64,000 nt of DNA from NCBI GenBank assembly GCA_963719885.1, contig CAVRDP010000029.1, positions 88,509-152,508 on the forward strand. Direction: 5' to 3'. The notes below the pieces were generated by a model, which saw only the letters and a program-made list of their open reading frames with translations, searched no databases and was not told the origin of the DNA. This document shows positions 18,683 to 29,150 of this stretch, one piece after another. Positions within the stretch are counted from its first letter, which is position 1, and every line of letters begins with the position of its first letter. A program made the translations under genes and the position numbers. The DNA is from JANXQG01 sp963719885 (GTDB lineage Bacteria; Planctomycetota; Planctomycetia; Pirellulales; Thermoguttaceae).

Positions 18683-19957
18683 GGGTCGCTCTCCGCCTTT
18701 TCGACCGCAACCTCGGTCCCCTCGGGCAGGTTGTATCCACCCTCGACGACGACCGGCTCATCGCACTTGAGGTCCGTGCCGCCGACCTCGACCCAGCGTT
18801 CGTCCTTCAGGCCAAGCTTCGGATCGTGCAAGCGGACGGTCTTGCCGTCGCGAACGACACTGACAACGCTTCCCTCGCCCCAATCATGGACGGCTTCGAC
18901 CGGTACGGCGAGAACTTTTTTCTCATGGACGACGATGGTTGCCGAAACGGCCTGGCCGAGCGTCAGTTTGCCGTCGGCGTTGTCGACCAGGATGCGCACG
19001 GGGAGATTGCCGGTCTGCGGATCGGCCACCTTGCCGATGACCTTCACTTTGCCCGGAATCTCACAATGGGTCTGGCCCGCCGCATCGCAGGCGCAGAATC
19101 TGGGCAGTTTGCTCGGCCTTGACGCGTTGGGCGTCGGCCACGCTCAGCCACACGACGACGTTTAACTGCCGCGAATCGACGACCTCGCCCACCGTCGTTC
19201 CCACCGACAACGTCTGGCCAAGCTGGCAGGTGAGGCTGTTCAAGACGCCGGCAATCGGTGCGCGGATCGTGAGTTGTTCGAGCTGTGCCTTGGCCGTGTC
19301 GATGGCAGCCTGGGCAACGTCGATGCGGGTCTTGGCCTCGGCGATCGCTTGCGGACGCGGCCGGAGCATCAGCACTTCATACTGGGCCTGGGCCGTCTTC
19401 CATTGCAACGTGGCCTGTCGCAGGGCCGACTCGGCCTCGTACATCGCGGTCTCGGAGATCTCACCGCGCTGCCGCAACGGCCGCAGGTGGTCCACGGTGG
19501 AACGGGCTTTTTCGACCGCCACCTGGGCCTGTTCGATCGCCAGCTTGGCACTGTTCTGTTCTTCGCTGCGCGGCAGCGACTGCAGGACCTCGAAGGAGGC
19601 CTTTTGGGAATCGCGGGCCGCTTCCTTTTCTTTCAAATTCCTGCCCGCCACGGTGCTGTCAAGTTCAACGACCGCGGCGCCGGGTTCCACGGGGTCGCCC
19701 GGCTGTTTCAGGAGATGGATTACCCGCCCTTCGGCGGCCGCCGTGAGGACGGCAAATCGATCGGGAATTGCCTCGCAACGCCCCAACCCGTTGACCTTTT
19801 CGGCGATCGTGCGTCTTTCCGCCGACTTGACGCGAACGTGGACGTCGGGCTCCTTCTCGCCCTTCTTCTCCGCAACGGCCTGGCTGCCGTGGCGGCAGCC
19901 GAGCAGGCAAACGAGCAAGAAAAGTGGCAGGCACCGGGCACCATGCTTGCATGGTCG
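18679..19957 (-). pseudogene. RND efflux periplasmic adaptor lipoprotein, frameshifted and without a clear start
   Basis: HlyD/AcrA-type adaptor that links pump and outer-membrane channel. Visible: lipobox region LFLLVCLLGC, a biotinyl-lipoyl half, a coiled-coil hairpin (residues EAARDSQKASFEVL to QWKTAQAQYEVL), lipoyl half LTIRAPIAGVLNSL, and a beta-barrel. Near 19085 the frame breaks (AQILR to CDAAGQTHCEIPGKVKVIG) and the rest ends at 18679. There is no start codon in frame close to the lipobox: the region that should hold it is a B palindrome (19935-19957), a 16-bp perfect palindrome and a C-type repeat. The 5' limit given is therefore approximate. Confidence 0.85.
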
Positions 19958-19968
19958 GTGTGCCGTTC

Positions 19969-20046
19969 GCCAGAGGCCTCTGGCTTCGGAAAAATAGCTC
20001 GCGGTTAGGACCGCAGAGCGGACGGCACACGGAGTGTGCCTGCTAC
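19969..20046. repeat. Perfect 16-bp palindrome and C-type repeat upstream of the adaptor gene
   Basis: GCCAGAGGCCTCTGGC at 19969-19984 is its own complement. At 20023-20046 follows GGCACACGGAGTGTGCC plus TGCTAC. A close relative of the second unit lies at 52251-52275 (GACACGCTCCGTGTGCC then TGCTAC). Together with the B palindrome next door, three different short repeats are stacked at this gene start. Confidence 0.8.
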
Positions 20047-20283
20047 TTTTCTTGCAATCGGTATCACGTGGCCGCAGGTGACCAGGCAGGATTTGCATGG
20101 CGGGAAGTGAATGGTAGTAATACTCTGCTCCTGGCAAGCCACTGGACAAGCTTCCCAGGCCGTAAAGTTTACGTCATCATCCTAGTTTTAGCGAGTTGAC
20201 AACCGACTTGATCGGAACGCCCGATTCTGCCGATTCTAACAAGAAGACCGGTTTCAACGCAAATTCCTTTGCCAGGTGCCGCA

Positions 20284-21630
20284 ATGCAGCATAACGGTGT
20301 TTTGCCGATCCTGGCCTTTCTGGTGGTTGTGGCCCTTAGCGCCTTGGGCGGAGCCGCCTGCGGAAAACATTCCCGCCGGGCCTCCGCTGGCGCTGGCCCC
20401 GCAGATCGATCTGGAAACCGCTTTGCAGTGGACGCTGCGAAGCAATCCGAACCTGGTCACCACACGCCAGAACCTGCACGTCTCGGCCGAGGCGGTCGCC
20501 GTGGCGCAACATTTTCCCACGAGCCTCAACCCCAGCGTTTCGGTCCAATTCCACGCCTTGGACCTTTCAACGGCAGGCCAATGGCGAGATTCAAAGGCTG
20601 GATCGCCTGATTTCGGTCGGCTGGGCCCAGCCGATCGAACTGGGCAATCGGCAGGCCTATCGCGAGCAGATGGCCCGGGCGTCGTTATTCCCAGACGCGA
20701 TGGAACGTCTTGCAGGCCGAGCTGGCGGCCCTGATTCAGACCTATCGATTTCATCAAACGGCCTTGTACCGTCGCGAGAAACTGGCGGTTGCCCAGGACT
20801 TGAACACCTTCAGCACACGCCTGGTGGAGTCGCTCCGCCGGCAGGCCGAAGCCAACCAGGCGACGGCGGCTGACGTGGTCCTGGCCGAGGTAGAAAACCA
20901 GGCGACCGTCGACCAATTGGAAACGGCCCGGCAGGATTACATCGCGGCCCTGGCCGACCTGCGGCAGCAGATCGGCATCCCGAGCATTGCAGCCACTGCC
21001 GAACCAATCGGAACTTTTCGCCTGCCCGAAGACCACATCCAAGGCGGCGGCGAGACGCTGGTGCGGTTGGCCCAGGAAAGCCGGCCTGAAGTACAAGCGG
21101 CCGTGGCTGCGGCGGCGAACTCGCGGGCGGCCCTTTCGCTGGCCCGCGCCGATCGGATCCCCATACCCTCGCTCGGCCCCGTCTACGAGCGCGACGAAGC
21201 CGGGATTACGTACTACGGCCTGGCCTTCAGCAGTCCGGTCCCGCTGTTGAACACGGGCAAACCTCTGGTCGGCCAGCGCGAGGCCGAGTATCACCGCGAC
21301 TGTGTCGCCTGGGAGCAAGCCCGGCAACAGGTTGCCACCCAGGTGCTTGCGGTATTGGAGAAGTGGAACCATGCCCAGGAGGCGGCCGAGCGGACCCACG
21401 CGCGTTTCGAACCGACCCGCGCGCAGACCGAGCGGATGCAGCGGCTGTACGATGCTGGACAGGCCGACCTGCTCAAACTGCTCCAGGTCCAGCGGCGATT
21501 CATCGAAACCCGCAACGTCGAGTTGGATGCCGTCTGGCAGGCGATGCAGGCCTATGCCGACCTGCTCGCCGCCACGGGCGGCACGCCGCTCTTGGGCCTG
21601 GGAGTGCGGCCAGGACCGGCGAAGGAATAG
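20284..21630 (+). pseudogene. TolC-family outer-membrane efflux protein, three frameshifts
   Basis: Outer-membrane channel partner of the divergent pump genes. ATG 20284 gives a signal peptide (LPILAFLVVVALSALGG). The frame changes near 20352 to EPPAENIPAGPPLALAPQID and on to LETALQWTLRSNPNLVTTRQ, near 20595 to LDRLISVGWAQPIELGNRQA, and near 20690 to QTRWNVLQAELAALIQTYRF, after which it stays open to 21630 with the second TolC repeat. Joined, it is about 440 residues, typical for the family. Divergent from the adaptor and pump genes; the whole tripartite system is therefore disrupted in this sequence. Confidence 0.88.
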
Positions 21631-21640
21631 CTTCCGCGAC

Positions 21641-21691
21641 TAAGCGAGGGTGGCATGCCCCGAGCTTCACCATGAGGGCGGGTAGGCCTGT
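21641..21691. repeat. Half copy of the argF-rph intergenic element
   Basis: TAAGCGAGGGTGGCATGCC followed by GGGCGGGTAGGCCTGTTT repeats the left part of the element at 9528-9590, where the palindromes and right arm follow. Here the right arm is missing and the end of the next gene begins inside the repeat. Confidence 0.7.
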
Positions 21692-22359
21692 TTCAGCGAT
21701 CGTACGATCCGCTCACGGAGATCATCGCCCTTGCCGCCCTGTCCCCAGCCCAACTCGGGAAAGAACACCACGCGCACGGGCACCAGCGTGCCGTCGGCAC
21801 GCGGTGAGGTGATGTAGCCGGTGTCGTTGGCGCCGGTCACCGGCGGGGCGTCGGCCACGAACTGCTGGTTCAACTCCGACGTATGGAAATCGTATAGGCA
21901 CTTCCAGTTGTCGAAGTAGTTGCACACACGCGCTCGATCGGGCACGAGCGGCAGCAGGGCATACGGCACCCCTTCGCCGTCACGGCGGTAAAAGATCGCA
22001 TAGCGGACCTTTTCAATCGGCACCTGGGCACAGGCCTTCTTCGCCTCGGGCCGAGAGGGATCGAATTCGGGCTGCCCCTCGACCAACTCGTGGGTCGGCA
22101 GGAAATGGTTGTCGGTCCAGAGGGCGTCGACGATGCAAACAATCGAGCTGATCCGCCCTTGCAACACCCGTCCGGAGACTACATAACTCGGCCGTTGCGG
22201 GTCGATCTCGTAGCGGAACTCGACCGAGGAATCGGCATGCACCAGGTGGCGGGTCTCATCGGCCGTGAAGTCCGGATACTTGCGTACCAGCGCGGGGGTA
22301 CCGATGCGGTCGTCGAACTGGCGGTACTGCACCAGGGGCGAAGGATAGGTGAGCTTCAT
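21667..22359 (-). CDS. Hypothetical protein, possibly the detached C-terminal domain of the nucleoside hydrolase
   Basis: 230 residues, no signal peptide, soluble, rich in Tyr, Phe and Trp (VCNYFDNWKCLYDFHTSELNQQFV), compatible with a beta-sandwich. The ATG at 22359 overlaps the TGA of the upstream hydrolase gene (ATGA), which gives translational coupling. The hydrolase tail (WVRRPDTNRWERVHNFGVDV) reads like the start of a domain that this protein could complete, so a single ancestral chain broken by a frameshift is possible. I do not recognise the family. Confidence 0.65.
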   Translation of the reverse strand: MKLTYPSPLVQYRQFDDRIGTPALVRKYPDFTADETRHLVHADSSVEFRYEIDPQRPSYVVSGRVLQGRISSIVCIVDALWTDNHFLPTHELVEGQPEFDPSRPEAKKACAQVPIEKVRYAIFYRRDGEGVPYALLPLVPDRARVCNYFDNWKCLYDFHTSELNQQFVADAPPVTGANDTGYITSPRADGTLVPVRVVFFPELGWGQGGKGDDLRERIVRSLKQAYPPSW

Positions 22360-23687
22360 TGTGCGGCCGTGCGCTGCAGGGACAGGTTGATGCCGATAAA
22401 ATTCATTTCTTGCTGATCGACGGCATCGAAGGAAGCCACGTCGACACCGAAGTTGTGAACCCGCTCCCAGCGGTTAGTGTCAGGGCGACGCACCCAGATG
22501 TAGTTGTAGTCCGTTGCCGAAGTCCGCGGATCGAAATCCAGCCGCAGGTTCTGGTTTTCCAGTTGCACGCGCTTCTCGGGGGCCGTGCACGTGGAATGCA
22601 CCTTGCGCTGCCGGTCAACCTCAGCCTCTTTCTTCTGACGCTCCGTGACGCTGGTCGGCGGCTGGCTGCACAGGTCGACAAACGCGTCGCGGACGCGCAG
22701 GGCTTGCTCGCGGCTGACAATCGTCAGATAGCGGTGCAGACCGCCTTCTTCGGCCTGGAAACGGGCGAACCCGTCGTCCTCGATCACCACCCGGCCCGGC
22801 CCCGACAGGCCAAACGAGCTCTTTTCCAGCCGTATCGCATAGAGCGTGCTGGTGAGATCCCAGGTGGGCCGGTCGTAGGGCATCTTTCCGTACAGCATGT
22901 AGGCCTCGGCCACGGGATGGTGCGGCACGTAGTGGTAGTCCTGCTCGATGCTGCGGTGCGGATAGAGAATGGCGTTGCCGACCTCAAAGCCGCTCAGGAC
23001 AATCGGCGTCGGCCACTGCTGAAACAGCTTCTTGGCCGAGCCAACGTCCGTCACCACGTTGAACTCCTTGAATCGCTCGCGGGGCCCCGGGGCGAAGTTG
23101 CCGGCCATGGCGCTCAAGAGCCGCACCTTGCGCCGGACCAGCATCTTGCCGTCCAGCGGAGAGACGTCATCGGGTTTCGAGTCCAGCAACCGCGCCAGGT
23201 TGGTGGAAAAGCCGACCTGAACGATCACCACGGAGCCGTCGGCCTGGGCCGCCAACGCCCGGCGCAACACGGCGGTCGCCTCCGGCGCCTTGCGGCCGTC
23301 GCGCAACTTGTGGGGATAACGGGGCTGCCCGTTGTCTGCGGCGCAGGCCAATTCCTGCAAGTAGTTGCCATCGCCCTGGGTGGCGCCGCCCCGCACCACG
23401 CCGATCGGGGTCCCGCCGTAGCCATAGAAGGTGTTCACCACGTCGACAAACGGCGCGGCATAGGGGTGGCCGTTGGTAAGCGTGACCGCGATCAGGCGGC
23501 AATCGCCGCGGCGTTGGAAGGCATGGATCAGCCCCAAAGCCAGTGCGTCGTCGACGTCGTTGCCCATGTCGGTGTCGAAGATCAAAGGCACCGGCCCCTC
23601 CGCGCCGGCGGCGGCGAAGGGGACCAACGGCAGCAGAACGAGAATCGCCGCACGGCAAAGCCAGCGGTAGGCGTTTTGACGTGTCAT
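22356..23687 (-). CDS. Secreted inosine-uridine-type nucleoside hydrolase
   Basis: After a signal peptide (LVLLPLVPFAAAGA) comes PLIFDTDMGNDVDDALALG, the metal-binding Asp cluster of the IUNH family, then further family blocks including VGFSTNLARLL. It would release bases from ribonucleosides, probably outside the cytoplasm. The catalytic domain occupies about residues 30-330; residues 370-443 are an extra tail of unknown type. It follows the transglutaminase-like gene by 15 bp on the same strand, so they are likely co-transcribed. Confidence 0.85.
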   Translation of the reverse strand: MTRQNAYRWLCRAAILVLLPLVPFAAAGAEGPVPLIFDTDMGNDVDDALALGLIHAFQRRGDCRLIAVTLTNGHPYAAPFVDVVNTFYGYGGTPIGVVRGGATQGDGNYLQELACAADNGQPRYPHKLRDGRKAPEATAVLRRALAAQADGSVVIVQVGFSTNLARLLDSKPDDVSPLDGKMLVRRKVRLLSAMAGNFAPGPRERFKEFNVVTDVGSAKKLFQQWPTPIVLSGFEVGNAILYPHRSIEQDYHYVPHHPVAEAYMLYGKMPYDRPTWDLTSTLYAIRLEKSSFGLSGPGRVVIEDDGFARFQAEEGGLHRYLTIVSREQALRVRDAFVDLCSQPPTSVTERQKKEAEVDRQRKVHSTCTAPEKRVQLENQNLRLDFDPRTSATDYNYIWVRRPDTNRWERVHNFGVDVASFDAVDQQEMNFIGINLSLQRTAAQ

Positions 23688-23702
23688 TGTGTGGAGTCCT
23701 TG

Positions 23703-25679
23703 CTAGCGTGCCAGTTCCAGGGTAAAGCTCTTGACCACCGTCTTGGGGCCGCACGTGATCTCATACGTCTCGCGCGGCTGCGTGGCGACGTGGACGTCGC
23801 TCTTCGCCTGGCCGTTCTCCTCCCAGAGATATGTGATCTTCACCGGGCGAAATCCGCCCGCGGGCTCCTTGTAGTCCACGTCGAACCTCAGGCCGAACAG
23901 GCACGCGGTGTTGACTTCCTTGCCTTCCAGCTTCACCAAGGCCGTTCGGCGCCGGGCGGCACGGCGGAGAAGGTAATGTATTTCGTATAGCCCGCGGTCG
24001 GGCCGGTCACGCGCTCGGCCTGTTTGAACGTCTTGCCATTGTCGAAAGAGACGAGGGCCGTGTAGGAGTCGTTGGCGTCGCGGAGGCGATAGCCGAGGTT
24101 CATGCGGACGCGCGTGATGTCGCCCGGAGCCGGGACCTTGAACGTCACGTCGCCCTTGCCCCGCGGGCGGGCCCGAACGGAGCTCGGCGTTGTTCAACAG
24201 CGGGTGGAAGTCCTTGATGCTCAGTTGCTTCCAGGGGGCTGCCGCCGGGTCGGTGTTGCCCTCCAGCGTGATCGTGCCCTCCTGCGGACCGGCGGCCAGC
24301 GTGATCGAGTTCTTGCCTTCCGTGAGGGTCGGCAGCGGGGCCTGCGAATGTTGCACGTCGTGCGTGATATCGAGGCTGTCCAGACCGGTGCCCTGGCCCC
24401 TGAGCTCGAACTTCAGCCGGTAGTCGTAGCGGCGGAAGACGGCCAGGGTGAGGTCGATCTTTTGATCGCCGCTGGCCTTGACGTCGGCGATTTTCTTCCA
24501 ATCCAGGCCCTGGTTGTCGCTGAACGACACCGCCACCCCTCCGCCGTTGCCGACGACGGCCTTGAAAGCCAACGTGCCGGACACATAGACGTAGCTGGTG
24601 GGCATGCGCAGCACGAGCACGCCGGGCCGGGCCGGGTTCTTGACGTGAACCGCCGGGGCGGCCCGGTCCTCGCTGGTCGAGGCCAGGTTCTCCGCCACCA
24701 AGGCCCCGCCGCGGAACGCGCCGCTGGCCAGCGGCACATGGTATTCCGATACGCCGTTGCCGACCCGGCCGGGGGCCTTGTCGCCAAGCTGTCGCTGCAG
24801 GCCCAAAATGTTCTTCCCGCCCTCCAAGATGTCGGCGTCGACCCAATCGATGAGCTTGCCCTTGTTGGACCAGTTCCGCGTGAGCTTCTCGCCCTCGCGA
24901 AGTTGGACGTTCAATTGATAGCCCATCGACGGCCAGTACTCGTAGACCGGGGCATCCTTAAAGTCGTACTCGCCCATCGTGGCGTGCCAGCCGTGTACGC
25001 CGGCCGAATTGAAGCCGCTATCGAGAAACGTGGGACACGTGGCCAACAAGGGCGGACCTGCCTTCCGCCAGTTTCCGTTGGCGGCCAGCTTCGCGAGCTT
25101 GCCCCAATCGCCCCGGTAGCCGGGATTCTTCTCGTGCCACTGGGCAACCGCGTTGTGGATCTCGTCGGCCGCGGCAAGCGCGCCGTCGGGCATGAAGAAG
25201 TAGTTCATCAGCGAGCCGTCGATCATGTGCCACCCGCCGCCATAGAAAACCTCGCTGATCATGTGCACGTTGACGGCCCTGCCGCGGGCCTTCATGTCCA
25301 GGTAGCGGGCCAGGCCGCAGACGTTGCTGCTGGCGCAGCAGCAGATGCCCACCCCGTAGACGTGGATCGTCTTCAGCGGATCGTGCACGTTGGTCTCGGG
25401 GGAGAGGAATTCGTTGGGCGGGTTGGTCTGATGGCGATAGCGCACCACCGTCTTCCAGATCGCCAGGGCCTTCTCCTGGTCGCTCATGCCTGGCTTGATG
25501 TACGTCTTGGCCCAGGCCTCGGGGCTCGACACGTCCTCCGATTTGTCGGACAGCACCAGCAGGTGGCTGACGATGCCGGGTGAGCCGGCAGCGGGGTCTG
25601 CCATCGCGGTGTTGGCGGGCAAGCCCAGGCACGCGATGAGGAGTGAAACGATGCTGACGTAAAATCGGGTGCTTGACAT
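23703..25679 (-). CDS. Secreted transglutaminase-like protein with compensating frameshifts
   Basis: Signal peptide IVSLLIACLGLPANTAMA, then a transglutaminase-like fold with VGICCCASSNVCGLARYLDM (nucleophile Cys region), HMISEVFYGGGWHMIDGS (His and Asp) and later beta-rich modules. Between about 24170 and 23945 the annotated frame reads as Arg/Pro-rich noise, while a neighbouring frame reads VTFKVPAPGDITRVRMNLGY to YTKYITFSAVPPGAE, clearly protein-like. Two opposite indels thus scramble about 75 residues yet leave the total frame of 658 residues open. Function of the scrambled part is doubtful. Confidence 0.8.
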   Translation of the reverse strand: MSSTRFYVSIVSLLIACLGLPANTAMADPAAGSPGIVSHLLVLSDKSEDVSSPEAWAKTYIKPGMSDQEKALAIWKTVVRYRHQTNPPNEFLSPETNVHDPLKTIHVYGVGICCCASSNVCGLARYLDMKARGRAVNVHMISEVFYGGGWHMIDGSLMNYFFMPDGALAAADEIHNAVAQWHEKNPGYRGDWGKLAKLAANGNWRKAGPPLLATCPTFLDSGFNSAGVHGWHATMGEYDFKDAPVYEYWPSMGYQLNVQLREGEKLTRNWSNKGKLIDWVDADILEGGKNILGLQRQLGDKAPGRVGNGVSEYHVPLASGAFRGGALVAENLASTSEDRAAPAVHVKNPARPGVLVLRMPTSYVYVSGTLAFKAVVGNGGGVAVSFSDNQGLDWKKIADVKASGDQKIDLTLAVFRRYDYRLKFELRGQGTGLDSLDITHDVQHSQAPLPTLTEGKNSITLAAGPQEGTITLEGNTDPAAAPWKQLSIKDFHPLLNNAELRSGPPAGQGRRDVQGPGSGRHHARPHEPRLSPPRRQRLLHGPRLFRQWQDVQTGRARDRPDRGLYEIHYLLRRAARRRTALVKLEGKEVNTACLFGLRFDVDYKEPAGGFRPVKITYLWEENGQAKSDVHVATQPRETYEITCGPKTVVKSFTLELAR

Positions 25680-25715
25680 GGTGGGGTTCCATGAACATGA
25701 GGTTGGTCACCGAGC

Positions 25716-27747
25716 CTACCTCTCGGCCAGCGCAATATCTACCAATGCTATTCCGAATGGCGGCAAACGCAAGCTGATTCTTCCCTGGTTGTCAATGGCC
25801 ACGTCCTCAAGCCGCCGAGTCATGACGGCATCGGGCTGTAGTTCTTGCACCGATAGGATGGTGGCAAAGGCCCTTGCGGCTTGCCCCTGCTTCATGGACA
25901 CGCTAACGCAACGCGGCTCGTCTCCGGCCCGGTTTAAGAGTGTCAGGATGACCCGCTTTCCATCGGCGGAAAGCGATCCGCAGGCATCGACCCCGCGGGC
26001 GTCGCGCGGCGGGGCGGTCTTGAGCAATCGGCCGCCCTGGTGTGCACGGAAAAGCGCAAAGACCTGCCCCATGGCCGTCAGATCCGCGGAAAAAGGCTGC
26101 ACCTGGATCAGGCCCTCGTTGACCGGCTGGAACATGGCGGCCGAAACCATGTTCAGCGATTCAGCCTCATGGCAGAACATTTGCAGTTGGGCGGCAGCGA
26201 AGGCGGCGTCGATGGGACCGATGTGCCATTGGGCTTCATAGTGCCGCGTGAACCAATTATGCCACAGGTTCCATTCGTCGAAGGCGATCGGGATCCGCTT
26301 TCCGGCCGGGCTCGACTGGTCGATCGCCCGCCGCATTTCCCGGAGCCAGGGGAGCAGCCCGTCCCGCGGCTGGCAGGCCTGGCGCGTGAACTCGGCCGCG
26401 CCCTCCGGCCCGGTCGAGCGCCTTGGTGATCGGCGAATAATGGTGCAGCGAGATCCAGTCGAAACAATCGCCGGCCTGGGCTACGATCGTCTTGTCCCAG
26501 TCGTTGCCAAGCGTCACGCCGTCTGTGCCCGAGGCGATCACGACTACTTGCGGGTCGACTTTCCGCATGGCCATGGCGAATTGCCGGAGATTGCGGGCGT
26601 ATTCCGCCGCGCTGGAATGGGCCGGACCCATCCACTCGCCCCAGATCTCATTGCCGATGCACCAGTACTTGACCCGGTATGGCTCTTCATGCCCGCGCTG
26701 GGTCCGGACCTTGCCCCACCGGGTCTGGGCCGATCCGTTGCAGTATTCCACCCAGTCGGCCGCCTCCTGGGCACCTGCGGGAATGCCCATCGTCACCGTG
26801 ATGCAGGGATGACAACCTAACTCCCGGCAGAGCGCGATATACTCGTCAATGCCTACTTCGTGGAAGTCATACTGGTCGGAAAAGGGAAGAAACGGGCAAT
26901 GAATCGGTGGCCGCTTATCCAGCGGCGCGAGGCCCTCTTTCCAGCGGTAATCGCGCGTGAAGGACCCGCCGGGCCAACGAAGCAGGGACACGTTGATTTC
27001 CTTCAGGCGTGCGACCACGTCGCGGCGCATGCCGAAAAAGTTGTCACGGGGCATGAGCGAGGCGGCGCCGACCCACAGCGATCCGGGTCCCTCGAAGACG
27101 ACTTCCAGTCGGGCATGGAGGTCTGTTTGCGGGGCCTTCCAGTCAAATCGCCACGTCTGCCAATCTCCTTTTTCCAGTCGCAGCGACTGGCGGGCATACT
27201 CCGTTTGCCCCCGGCCGTCGCACAGGCGAACGGCCACCATCACCGCGGAATCGGCCTTCAGTTGCAGGCGGCCTTCGTACTCCGTGTCGGCCCGAATGGC
27301 AATCTCGCGCTGACCGATCCCTCCGCTGGTTCCCTGTGCCGGAACGCGGATTCGCTGGGACTGCTTTCCGGAATAGACTTCCGCATTGTCCAGGGCGAAA
27401 GAGACCGGCGGCCTTCCGATGCCGTACCAGTGGGCGGCTAGGCCGCGGGCCACTCCATTCCGCTCTGCCTTGGCACCGTCCGATCTTTCCCCGCCCTTGG
27501 CCGCAAAGCTGCGATTGGCGAGCAATTGGGCGTTCAGACCTTTCCACATCCCATAGCGCGTGTACTCGAGGTTGCATCCGAACAACAGCGGCGAAATTAC
27601 TGGTCCTGCCGCGCCAACGTCCAGGATGATCGACGCCACCGGCTGCTCGGCGCCGTCAGCCACGGCCCGGCAATTGGCCATCCCCAGCCCGATGATCGCC
27701 AACAGAAGGCATTCCAACGCGCGCACCGCTTCACAATACTTGTTCAT
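25716..27747 (-). pseudogene. GH51-type alpha-L-arabinofuranosidase, one frameshift
   Basis: Secreted glycosidase that would free L-arabinose from arabinan or arabinoxylan. The first part (ATG 27747, signal ANCRAVADG region) includes LLRWPGGSFTRDYRW, IGNEIWGEW with the acid/base glutamate, and ISLHHYS. Near 26415 the frame shifts; the second part carries IAFDEWNLWHNW with the nucleophile glutamate and the C-terminal beta domain, ending at 25716. Joined length is about 675 residues. Both catalytic glutamates are preserved but on different sides of the break. araA lies 6 kb away in the same orientation, a likely functional link. Confidence 0.88.
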
Positions 27748-27803
27748 TGCCAGTCACCTTCTTTGTGGGATGTCGCCGATTTCAGGCGTCGGCCCGCGAC
27801 GGA

Positions 27804-29150
27804 CTACACGTACCCGAATTCCCATCCCTTGCGGGGTTGGCGTTTCAGCAGGGCGTTGGCCTTGTCGCTGTTGGTGAACCGGCCTTCGCGGAAGTCGTAG
27901 GCCAGCTTTTCACGGACGCGCGAGGCGACGTTGCCGACGAGCATGATCTCCGTCAGCCGGGCGGAATAGTCGAAGTCGGCCGACGAGCGGCCGCCCGTGC
28001 GGATGGCATCGAGGAAATCGCCCTCGTGCCCCCTCTTCAAGCGCGGCAGGACGGTCTTGGGCCTGCCGACCTGCTTCATGAAACCCTCCGGGAAGAGCCG
28101 CACGTCGTTCATCCACCAGCCCGAAACGGCCGTGCCCTTCGTGCCGAAGTAGGCGCTGGGATGGTTGGCCACGGCGGCCACGCGCTGGGGATCGACCGTC
28201 GCGGGCATCGGTTTGTCGTTGTACGTGCCCGAGCTCCACCGCATGATGCAGGGGACCATGTCGGCGCGCCTGGGGAAATGCCAGGAGATGCGGACGCCGT
28301 GCGGCCAGTTGGTCTTGCTCGGCTCTTCTCCCTCGCACTCCACCTCGCACGTGTCGGCCTCGTAAAGCTTCAGCGCCCATACCGCGCCGTCGGCGTTGTG
28401 ACAGAACCAGTCGCCCAGCAAACCGGTGCCGTAGTCGAGCCATCCCCGCCACTGGGCCGGATGGATGCCGCTGCGGAATTCTCGCTCCTTGACCGGGCCC
28501 TGCCAGAGGTTCCAGTCGAAGCCCGCCGGCACGGCAGCCGGCTGGCCGGGGCCGCGCGAGCCGAAGTCCATCTGATTGAAAGGGGGGCGGATGTGGGCTT
28601 CGGTCACGTCGCCGAGGCTTCCCTGCCAGATCCACTCGACCAGCAGGCGCACCGACTCGCCGGAATGGCCCTGGTTGCCCATCTGCGTGGCGACCTGCTT
28701 CGCCTTGGCAAGCTCGCGGAGCTTGCGGGCCTCGTAGATGTCGTGGCACAGCGGCTTCTCGCAGTAGACGGCCAGCCCCGCCTCGAGGGCGCGGACGCTG
28801 GCGGGGAAGTGATTGTGATCGGGCGTGGCGACCCACGCCGCGTCGAGATGTTTCTGCTCATCGAAGAGCTCGCGGTAGTCGCTATAGAGCTTCGCGTCGG
28901 GGAAGCGGCCCTTGATGGTCTTGATCGCGCCGCCAGCGTGGTTCACATCCACGTCGGCCGCGGCGACAATCTGCTCGCCGGAGGCCACGCCCACGCCCTT
29001 GCCGCCCATGCCGCCGATGCCGACGAGTGCAAAACGGATTTTCTCGTTGGCAGCGTAGGTGCGGGCCATGGCCGCCGGGCCGATCAGGAGGGAGGCCGAC
29101 GCCGCTGCGCCAGCCTGGAGGAGTTTTCGACGGGTGATGGAATTGCTCAT
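27804..29150 (-). CDS. Tat-exported Gfo/Idh/MocA-family oxidoreductase
   Basis: The N-terminus SITRRKLLQAGAAASASLLIG is a twin-arginine signal, so the protein folds with its cofactor before export. The NAD(P)-binding Rossmann motif is ALVGIGGMGGKG, and the family motif around EKPLCHDIYEA gives the catalytic lysine (CEKPL). Length 448 residues. Such exported oxidoreductases are expanded in planctomycetes and usually act on sugars; the substrate here cannot be read from sequence, although the neighbouring arabinofuranosidase hints at pentoses. Intact, with no frameshift or palindrome. Confidence 0.9.
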   Translation of the reverse strand: MSNSITRRKLLQAGAAASASLLIGPAAMARTYAANEKIRFALVGIGGMGGKGVGVASGEQIVAAADVDVNHAGGAIKTIKGRFPDAKLYSDYRELFDEQKHLDAAWVATPDHNHFPASVRALEAGLAVYCEKPLCHDIYEARKLRELAKAKQVATQMGNQGHSGESVRLLVEWIWQGSLGDVTEAHIRPPFNQMDFGSRGPGQPAAVPAGFDWNLWQGPVKEREFRSGIHPAQWRGWLDYGTGLLGDWFCHNADGAVWALKLYEADTCEVECEGEEPSKTNWPHGVRISWHFPRRADMVPCIMRWSSGTYNDKPMPATVDPQRVAAVANHPSAYFGTKGTAVSGWWMNDVRLFPEGFMKQVGRPKTVLPRLKRGHEGDFLDAIRTGGRSSADFDYSARLTEIMLVGNVASRVREKLAYDFREGRFTNSDKANALLKRQPRKGWEFGYV

